From assembly GCA_017411585.1 (NCBI GenBank), contig JAFQPV010000173.1, positions 1 to 5,915 on the forward strand: a stretch of DNA of 5,915 nucleotides, read 5' to 3'. The translations under genes and the position numbers were made by a program. Positions 1 to 4,868 of the stretch are shown piece by piece (the stretch's first letter is position 1; each line of letters begins with the position of its first letter). The notes under the pieces are model-generated. The model was not told the origin of the DNA. It ran no database searches and saw only the letters and a list, made by a program, of their open reading frames with translations. The stretch comes from Clostridia bacterium. Its GTDB lineage: Bacteria > Bacillota > Clostridia > UBA1381 > UMGS1253.

Positions 1-34
1 CGTGAAGGACAGTACTCTGCGTACGGCCTTCACG
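1..34. other. stem-loop at left window edge
   Basis: CGTGAAGG (1-8) is perfectly complementary to CCTTCACG (27-34). Inside it, GTAC (12-15) can pair with GTAC (21-24) around the loop TCTGC. No T-run follows on the plus strand. What follows on the minus strand lies outside the window, so it could be a terminator for leftward or incoming transcription, or part of a structured RNA. No function is assigned. Confidence 0.4.
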
Positions 35-68
35 CGCCAACAAAGTATCGCGCAAAAATAGCCGACGC

Positions 69-110
69 AAACAAAAACAAAAGGAGCCTGTATCTCTACA
101 GACTCCTTTC
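69..110 (-). terminator. Rho-independent terminator of the kinase transcript
   Basis: On the minus strand, AAAGGAG pairs with CTCCTTT, then after one mismatch CTGTA pairs with TACAG around a 4-base loop (plus coordinates 80-109). The hairpin is followed directly by TTTTGTTTTTGTTTG (plus 66-80 read in reverse), a typical U-tract. No such tract follows on the plus strand, so the terminator works only for leftward transcription. It lies about 85 bases past the kinase stop codon with no other gene between, which implies that the kinase mRNA is monocistronic in this direction. Confidence 0.88.
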
Positions 111-192
111 GTATGAGCGTGTTTGCCCTGTCTAATGTAGGGAAGACGACAGGGACTTATTATGCTACGGGCTAGGCCCGTTGTAGCTTAGA
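111..192 (-). other. structured 3' untranslated region of the kinase mRNA
   Basis: Two further stem-loops lie between the kinase stop codon and the terminator. The first is at 164-187: on the minus strand GCTA and CGGGC, with a bulged CAA between them, pair with GCCCG and TAGC around a 3-base loop. The second is at 126-154, where CCCTGTC and GACAGGG form a 7-bp stem with a 15-base loop. Neither is followed by a U-tract. They could protect the mRNA 3' end or be part of a 3'-derived small RNA ending at the terminator. No open frame with a ribosome site was found here. Confidence 0.45.
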
Positions 193-1281
193 TTAGTTAT
201 GATAGCTTTTGATGAAGCTAAGCATAGTGTCAAGATTTTTCTCGATGTCAGCTACGAGCTTAAACTGCGTACGTGCACGGTCGAGATTGTGATTTTCACG
301 GTGAATCTTAAAATATGTATCGCCGTTTAGGTGATCTTCTAAGAAACGGATGCCGCACTCATAGGTCATAATTGCAGCGGAAATCGGCATCAAAAGAAGC
401 TCCTTTTCAGTCAGGGTGCTGCCCATAGAATCGAGGCAGCCCTTGGTGAAGGCTTCAAATACCTTTAGGTCAAAGTTGACAAGCGAAAGATCGATGTCAT
501 CTTCTTCACCGGTGTTTGCTGCAAAACGCAGAAAATCACCATAGTCGTATAGGAAAGAACCCGGCATGACGGTATCAAGGTCAATAAGACACACCGGCTC
601 TTTGGTTTCGGAATCAAAGAGGATATTGTTCATTTTCGTGTCGTTATGTGTAACACGAACGGGAACGCTGCCCTCCTGCATTGCATCCAAAATGATGCTT
701 GTGATATTTTCGCGATCCAGCGCAAACTGAATTTCTGCCTGCACGGATGCCGCTCTGCCCATCTTATCTGCAGCAATGGCTGCTTTTAAGTTTTCAAAAC
801 GCTTTTTTGTATGATGGAAATTCGGGATGGTTTCCGTAAGCGTTGAAGCATCAAACCCATCTAAAATGCTGTAAAAATTACCGATGGCAACTGCCGCATT
901 ATAGTAATACTTCAAATCATCAGCCTTGTCTACGCTGTCACAGTCATCCACGAACTGATATGCTCTGTAATACTCTCCGTTTGCCGCCTGAAAAACATTG
1001 GCACCGTCTGTTGTTTTGCACATATGCAGTGTACAACGGGGCGTGTCCTTGCCCATCTCTTTGGTTCTTTCCGTAATATATTCTGTTACGGAAGCCACAT
1101 TGTCCATCAGCGCAACCGGGTTTTTAAACACGTCTTTATTGATTTTTTGCAGAACATACTTCGGTGTTCCGTCAATGATAAATGTATCGTTAATATGTCC
1201 GTTACCGAACGGTTTGCCGCTTGCCTTAAATCCAAAGGCATCTAACACGGCTTTAAATTCTTTTTCAGAAAGTGCGCTCAT
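193..1281 (-). CDS. nahK: N-acetylhexosamine 1-kinase (NahK-type phosphotransferase)
   Basis: This 362-residue cytoplasmic kinase is predicted to phosphorylate the anomeric hydroxyl of GlcNAc/GalNAc with ATP, giving HexNAc-1-phosphate, as in the lacto-N-biose/galacto-N-biose salvage pathway. It has the aminoglycoside/choline kinase fold. An N-terminal GNGHIN motif (residues 26-31) serves the nucleotide side. The Brenner-type catalytic motif HNDTKMNN (212-219) contains the likely catalytic base D214 and N219, and is followed by the metal-binding IDLD (233-236). From memory, the stretches RVTHNDTKMNNIL, IDLDTVMPGS and MTYECGIRFL closely match bifidobacterial NahK, and the length is close to the roughly 360 residues of that enzyme. 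The frame stays open for 55 more codons upstream, but the ATG at 1281 is chosen because an AGAAGG ribosome site lies 6 bases before it and the extension only translates promoter and repeat DNA. The gene is divergent from an AraC regulator. A broader sugar-1-kinase specificity cannot be excluded. Confidence 0.87.
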   Translation of the reverse strand: MSALSEKEFKAVLDAFGFKASGKPFGNGHINDTFIIDGTPKYVLQKINKDVFKNPVALMDNVASVTEYITERTKEMGKDTPRCTLHMCKTTDGANVFQAANGEYYRAYQFVDDCDSVDKADDLKYYYNAAVAIGNFYSILDGFDASTLTETIPNFHHTKKRFENLKAAIAADKMGRAASVQAEIQFALDRENITSIILDAMQEGSVPVRVTHNDTKMNNILFDSETKEPVCLIDLDTVMPGSFLYDYGDFLRFAANTGEEDDIDLSLVNFDLKVFEAFTKGCLDSMGSTLTEKELLLMPISAAIMTYECGIRFLEDHLNGDTYFKIHRENHNLDRARTQFKLVADIEKNLDTMLSFIKSYHN

Positions 1282-1339
1282 ATTCAACCTTCTCTCCCTT
1301 ATTTTATGCAATCGCTTCCCTTCGACTGCTCTGTATACA

Positions 1340-1368
1340 ATTATATTTGCATTTTTCAAGTTTGTATT
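1340..1368 (-). promoter_or_regulatory. sigma-A-type promoter for the kinase gene
   Basis: On the minus strand a perfect TATAAT lies at plus 1340-1345. At 17 bp spacing the -35 position reads AATACA (1363-1368), a poor match. An alternative pairing is TTGAAA with TATACA 16 bp downstream. Either gives a leader of roughly 45-50 bases before the ATG at 1281. A strong -10 with a poor -35 is what an activator-dependent promoter often looks like. The -10 overlaps the first unit of the 21-bp array by five bases. Confidence 0.62.
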
Positions 1369-1445
1369 TACAATTTTGGTCGTGCTATTTGCACATTCGG
1401 ACATTTTTCTTGCACTTTTTATCCAAAAATTTGCATTTTCAGCCA
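1341..1445. repeat. five tandem 21-bp repeats, probable AraC-family operator array
   Basis: Five head-to-tail units start at 1341, 1362, 1383, 1404 and 1425. Their cores are ATTTGCATTTT, ATTTACAATTT, ATTTGCACATT, TCTTGCACTTT and ATTTGCATTTT, all at the same phase (unit positions 5-15). Unit positions 7, 8, 10, 11, 14 and 15 are identical in all five, and most other positions have a 3-4 of 5 majority. A sixth, decayed unit may lie at 1320-1340, where TGC falls in phase. The 21-bp period equals two helical turns, so all cores lie on one face of the DNA. Direct repeats about 21 bp apart are typical of AraC-family operators, and an AraC-family gene starts 46 bp downstream. The array fills the space between the two divergent promoters and touches both. 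Which protein binds is inferred; intrinsic curvature from phased T-runs is an alternative or added role. Confidence 0.75.
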
Positions 1446-1459
1446 ACGCGTGTTAGAAT
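1431..1459 (+). promoter_or_regulatory. extended -10 promoter for the AraC-family gene
   Basis: TGTTAGAAT (1451-1459) is an extended -10 element: TG, one base, then TAGAAT, one mismatch from TATAAT. With 17 bp spacing the -35 position is TTGCAT (1431-1436), which is itself the core of the fifth 21-bp repeat. Transcription would start near 1466, so the ATG at 1467 would be essentially leaderless and the ATG at 1491 would have about 25 bases of leader. Overlap of repeat and -35 suggests autoregulation. Confidence 0.62.
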
Positions 1460-1490
1460 AAAGAAAATGAGAAAGGCGGGCGGTGCAAAA

Positions 1491-2384
1491 ATGAATTATC
1501 AGAAAACCAAGCTCAAAGAAGATTTTAAAATCGACTCTCTGATTACGGTACACTATTTTGAATACACGCGTTATTTTGAATTTGAAGGTGAGAGCCACGA
1601 TTTTTGGGAGCTGGTATATGTCGACAAAGGCAGTGTAGAAATTATGACGCGCGACGGAAACTTCCCGCTCTATCGCGGACAAATGACCTTTCATCATCCC
1701 AATCAGTGGCATTCTATCCGCACAGCGGACAACGCGACAACAAACGTAATTATTCTCTCGTTTGATTGCCGTTCCAGAGAAATGCGTTTTTTCCAAAACC
1801 GCACCCTGGACACCTCCAATCACGTTCGTCTGCTTTTGTCCAAAATCATCGAAGAAGCCAAAAATGTGTACGACTCTCCGCTCGGCGACCCATACACCAA
1901 AAAGCTGACGCGCAAGGCAGAGCCGTTGTTTGGCGCAGAACAGCTGATTAAAATCAATTTAACCGAAATCCTCATTTGTCTGATGCGCAGTACACTCAGC
2001 ACCACCACACCGGTAAGCATCTCATCTTTAAATCTGAAACGACAGCCGAAAACCGTGCTGGATGTGATTGCCTATATGGAAGAAAATGTGCATAAAAAAG
2101 TGACGTTCGATGAAATTATGTTGCATGTATCCATGAGCAAAACGGCACTCAAGGAAATGTTTCGCCGCGAAACCGGTATGAGTGTCATGCAGTATTTCTC
2201 ACAGTTAAAGACAGAGCGTGCGAAAATGCTGATTCGCGAAAATTATTACAACATTACACAAATTGCTGCAATGCTCGGCTTTGAGAGCATCCACTATTTC
2301 TCGCGCTGGTTCAAAAAGCAAACCGGCATGTCTCCGCTGGAATATGCGCACTCTGTAGTAGCAATTTTGGAGCGAAAGCTATAA
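1491..2384 (+). CDS. AraC-family transcriptional regulator
   Basis: This 297-residue DNA-binding protein has a cupin-like N-terminal sensing domain (about residues 18-95, with SHDFWELVYVDKGSVEI and a GQMTFHHPNQWHSI stretch) typical of sugar-responsive AraC proteins. The C-terminal domain carries two helix-turn-helices: about 205-228 (FDEIMLHVSMSKTALKEMF) and 255-285 (ITQIAAMLGFESIHYFSRWF, then KKQTGMSPLEY, the family signature). The ATG at 1491 is preferred over the in-frame ATG at 1467, which coincides with the predicted transcription start, and over longer frames that would translate the operator array. The ribosome site (AAAGG / GGCGG, 1473-1483) is weak. It is divergent from the N-acetylhexosamine kinase with a 21-bp repeat array between, so a HexNAc or a related disaccharide is the inferred effector. 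It is followed 13 bp later by queG in the same direction. Confidence 0.9.
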   Translation: MNYQKTKLKEDFKIDSLITVHYFEYTRYFEFEGESHDFWELVYVDKGSVEIMTRDGNFPLYRGQMTFHHPNQWHSIRTADNATTNVIILSFDCRSREMRFFQNRTLDTSNHVRLLLSKIIEEAKNVYDSPLGDPYTKKLTRKAEPLFGAEQLIKINLTEILICLMRSTLSTTTPVSISSLNLKRQPKTVLDVIAYMEENVHKKVTFDEIMLHVSMSKTALKEMFRRETGMSVMQYFSQLKTERAKMLIRENYYNITQIAAMLGFESIHYFSRWFKKQTGMSPLEYAHSVVAILERKL

Positions 2385-2397
2385 GGATGAGGTTATA

Positions 2398-3279
2398 ATG
2401 AAAAAAACAACGGAAAATAAAATAACCGCCGCACAGGTCAAAGCTTGCGCGGCTGCACTCGGCATCAGCGACACCGGCATCTGCAGCGCAGAAGCGGATA
2501 CATCGCTTATTTCACATCTGCCGGATGGTGCAACACCGTTTGTAGCCGCTGCCGAAAACCGCATCGCGCCGAATGCATATCTTAATGATGCGCAGAGCGT
2601 CATTGTCTGTGCCTTTCACTATGCGCAGCCGCTACAGCCAAAAGCCAATATATCGCGCTATGCCTGGATGCAGGACTATCACATTGTCGTAAAAGACTAT
2701 CTTTCGCGCCTGCTTGAAAAGCTGCAAACACGCAGCCCGGATGTAAAGGGTTACATTTTTTCCGACAATTCGCCGCTGTGCGATAAGGCGCTTGCCTACC
2801 GCGCCGGCTTAGGCTATTTCGGCAAAAACAGCCTGCTTTTACATCCGCGCTTTGGCAGTTTGTTTTTCATCGGCGGCATCGTTACAAATTTGAAATTAGA
2901 AGCAGATACGCCTATACAAGGAAGCTGCGGCGACTGTCACGCTTGCGAAAAAGCCTGCCCTGCAGGACTTTGCGGCAGTGGTCAGCTAAACGGTTATGCC
3001 TGCATTTCTTACCTGCAGCAAAAAAAGGGGGATTTTACGGAAGCAGAGGCTGCGCTCGTGCGCAAAGCCGGCTCTGCCTGGGGCTGCGATTTATGTATAA
3101 ATGCGTGTCCGCACAATCAAGGGCAATCCCCCACCAGCATTCCGGAGTTTGCCGTAATAGACTGTTTTTTGTCGCCGGAGATTACCAAGGCAGAATTTGA
3201 CGCGAATTACAAAAACCGCGCCTTTCACTGGCGCGGCTACAAAACGCTCAAACGCAATTTAGATGCCCTATATAAATAA
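2398..3279 (+). CDS. queG: epoxyqueuosine reductase QueG, short form
   Basis: QueG is a cobalamin- and Fe-S-dependent cytoplasmic enzyme that reduces epoxyqueuosine to queuosine at position 34 of tRNAs. The 293 residues show the family order: YAWMQDYHIVVKDYL (88-102); DNSP (123-126), where the Asp probably corresponds to the conserved catalytic residue; RAGLGYFGKNSLLL (135-148); a ferredoxin-like cluster CxxCxxCxxxCP (C177, C180, C183, C187); then ACISYL (C202) and WGCDLCINACPHN (C230, C233, C237). These give eight likely ligands for two 4Fe-4S clusters. It is shorter than the roughly 350-380 residues of many QueG proteins and lacks the C-terminal HEAT-like extension. The start has AAGGATGAGG just upstream. 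It lies 13 bp after the AraC gene with no terminator or evident promoter between, so it is probably cotranscribed. No Rho-independent terminator follows it. A related DUF1730-type reductase with another substrate is the main alternative. Confidence 0.82.
   Translation: MKKTTENKITAAQVKACAAALGISDTGICSAEADTSLISHLPDGATPFVAAAENRIAPNAYLNDAQSVIVCAFHYAQPLQPKANISRYAWMQDYHIVVKDYLSRLLEKLQTRSPDVKGYIFSDNSPLCDKALAYRAGLGYFGKNSLLLHPRFGSLFFIGGIVTNLKLEADTPIQGSCGDCHACEKACPAGLCGSGQLNGYACISYLQQKKGDFTEAEAALVRKAGSAWGCDLCINACPHNQGQSPTSIPEFAVIDCFLSPEITKAEFDANYKNRAFHWRGYKTLKRNLDALYK
3021..3077 (+). other. slippery heptamer and stem-loop within queG
   Basis: The sequence A AAA AAG (3021-3027) lies in the canonical phase for -1 slippage (codons CAA AAA AAG, residues 208-210) within a run of seven A and five G. 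Fifteen bases downstream is a stem-loop (3043-3077): GCAGA, GGC and TGCGC pair around loop TCGT with GCGCA, GCC and TCTGC, with small bulges. The -1 frame stays open to a TGA at 3198-3200. Slippage would give a protein without the second Fe-S cluster motif. The spacer is longer than usual, so this is a possibility only. Confidence 0.2.
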
Positions 3280-3313
3280 AGTGTGAATAATGCTATATCC
3301 CCCCTTGTATACC

Positions 3314-3342
3314 TTGACTATTTTAGGAAAATATAGTACAAT
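3314..3342 (+). promoter_or_regulatory. sigma-A-type promoter of the flippase operon
   Basis: TTGACT (3314-3319) and TACAAT (3337-3342) are each one base from consensus and are separated by exactly 17 bp. Transcription would start near 3349, leaving a leader of about 28 bases before the flippase ATG with its AAAGGAAG ribosome site at 3362-3369. It separates the flippase pair from the AraC-queG unit. No operator-like repeat is seen near it, so constitutive expression is plausible. Confidence 0.78.
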
Positions 3343-3377
3343 TAACCTGTATTATTTTGAGAAAGGAAGCGGCTTTG

Positions 3378-4868
3378 ATGAACGGTAGCGCATATATTTT
3401 AGTTGTCATCGGAATACTTGTGGCAAAATGCCTCGGCTTTGTGCGCGATATCATCTTCGCCTCCGTCTTTGGTGCTTCCGAATATACAGATATTTATTTT
3501 CAGGTCTTCGGTCTTGCCAGTCTGGTGTTTACCGGTGTCGGCGCGGCACTCTCCATTTTAATTATTAAAAACTTAAACAAGCCGGAAAATCTCGGCACCG
3601 AAAACCAAAAGCGTTATGTCGCGCAGTTTATGACAAAAACCGCACTGCTCGTGTTATTGGTTACGGTACTTTTATACCTTTTTGCCGGTCCGATTGTGCG
3701 CATACTTCTGCCGGGACTGCAGGATGATTTATTCGCTGTAGCGGTGCAGACCATGTATATTATGCTGCCAAGCTGCCTGTTTGTCATTCTCGCCTACATT
3801 ATGTCCGGTGTTTTGCAAAACTGCAAAGTCTTCTTCATCACGTCTGTGATGAGTTTGCCGTACAATGTGCTCATTATCGCGGCTCTTCTTTTTGAAAACA
3901 TCAGTTTAACCACTGTTAGCATTCTGACCACCATCGGTTGGTTTTTACACATTGTTATTTTGTTGCCGAGCTTCCATAAAAACGGTTATCGACTGTTCGG
4001 CAAGCTGCAAAAAGCCTCCCGCGGCGAAAACAACCGCGAGGTTTTGTACATTTTTATTTCCAGCATGATGTTTCAGCTGATGTTTATGATTGACAAAGCC
4101 TCGGTATCTTCGGATACGGGTGCGGCTTCAACACTGAATTACGCATCAAATCTGTTCATTGCGATTTCCAGCGTATTTGTCGTTGCAATGAGCAATGTTT
4201 CCTATCCGTCCATCTGCAGATGCTATGAAAACGGAAATCACGCACAGGTGCGCAAAATTCTGCAATACATTATGACCGTGCTGAGTGCAATTTTCGTGCC
4301 TTTCGTCTTAACGGTAACCTGCTTCGGTCGTGAAATCATCTCCCTTTTATACGAACGCGGAGAATTCACACAGGCACTGAGCATTGAAACTGCAGCATTG
4401 TTTTGTATTTACACCTTCGGTATCTTGGGCTATGTATGTCAGGAGCTGTTTAACAAGGTTTTGTACCTTGCTTCCAAATACAGCTATACCGTTATCGGTA
4501 CACTGCTTGTCGTGCTCTCTAAGCCGCTGATTAATTTGATGATTCTGCAAAAGGGCGGTGTCATTGCGGTTGCAATATCTACAACCATATTGTTCACGCT
4601 CTATGCAATTTGTATTTTGTTTGCTTTGCGCAAAGTTGTCGGCAACTACTTTAACAAAGACCTTGCCGTAAACTTGGCAAAAATTCTTTTGGCAGGTCTT
4701 GCCGCGCTCGGCACATACCTGCTTTGTACGCGCCTTCCGCTGCCGATGCAGGACAGCAAGCTCGGCTTTATTGTGCCGCTCGGTTTATGCGCGATTGTCT
4801 ACGCAATTGTACTGCTCTGCACGGGCAGTGTAAAATACATCATTCAGAATAAGGATAATACGCTATGA
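3378..4868 (+). CDS. MurJ/MviN-family lipid-linked oligosaccharide flippase
   Basis: This 496-residue integral membrane protein belongs to the MOP superfamily, whose MurJ members flip lipid II or related undecaprenyl-linked precursors across the cytoplasmic membrane. It has about 13-14 hydrophobic segments spread along the whole length. The MurJ N-terminal signature is clear: AKCLGFVRDIIFASVFGASE followed by YTDIYF, giving K17, R23, D24 and D38. The LLYERGEFT motif (323-331) of the second half is also present. The central-cavity arginines of E. coli MurJ (R52 and R270) appear to be replaced, judging by eye from GLASLVFTGVGAALS and NYASNLF. The ATG at 3378 is used because AAAGGAAG lies 8 bases upstream; a TTG at 3357 would sit before that site. 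Its stop overlaps the start of the next gene. Lipid II or another envelope or S-layer-type polymer precursor are both possible substrates. Confidence 0.82.
   Translation: MNGSAYILVVIGILVAKCLGFVRDIIFASVFGASEYTDIYFQVFGLASLVFTGVGAALSILIIKNLNKPENLGTENQKRYVAQFMTKTALLVLLVTVLLYLFAGPIVRILLPGLQDDLFAVAVQTMYIMLPSCLFVILAYIMSGVLQNCKVFFITSVMSLPYNVLIIAALLFENISLTTVSILTTIGWFLHIVILLPSFHKNGYRLFGKLQKASRGENNREVLYIFISSMMFQLMFMIDKASVSSDTGAASTLNYASNLFIAISSVFVVAMSNVSYPSICRCYENGNHAQVRKILQYIMTVLSAIFVPFVLTVTCFGREIISLLYERGEFTQALSIETAALFCIYTFGILGYVCQELFNKVLYLASKYSYTVIGTLLVVLSKPLINLMILQKGGVIAVAISTTILFTLYAICILFALRKVVGNYFNKDLAVNLAKILLAGLAALGTYLLCTRLPLPMQDSKLGFIVPLGLCAIVYAIVLLCTGSVKYIIQNKDNTL

Noticed and set aside
1..135. 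Open plus-strand frame running in from the left edge
   Set aside because: It has no start or ribosome site in view, reads straight through the kinase terminator hairpin, and its translation is low in recognisable protein character. A second frame stops at 59-61 and is equally unsupported.
111..192. tRNA or riboswitch between kinase and terminator
   Set aside because: No T-arm GTTCGA-type sequence or cloverleaf spacing is seen, and the region is 3' of a gene rather than in a leader.
1341..1445. Plasmid- or phage-type replication iterons
   Set aside because: The 21-22 bp period would fit iterons, but there is no Rep gene or DnaA-box cluster, and the flanking genes are ordinary chromosomal genes with promoters at both ends.
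1282..1446. 55-residue N-terminal extension of the kinase
   Set aside because: It has no ribosome site at its ATG, it translates the promoter and the 21-bp array, and the protein matches NahK length from the ATG at 1281.
1272..1490. 73-residue N-terminal extension of the AraC protein with a seven-residue repeat (YLHF-like)
   Set aside because: The repeat is the DNA array read in one frame. The predicted promoter lies inside this stretch, so it would not be transcribed as part of the mRNA.
1467..1490. ATG at 1467 as the AraC start
   Set aside because: It falls on the predicted transcription start and has no ribosome site; 1491 has a short leader with a weak GG-rich site.
3216..3236. Perfect 7-bp GC-rich hairpin near the end of queG as a terminator
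   Set aside because: It lies inside conserved-looking coding sequence and no T-run follows; it is probably incidental.
3357..3377. TTG at 3357 as the flippase start
   Set aside because: The ribosome site AAAGGAAG lies after it and is correctly spaced for the ATG at 3378.
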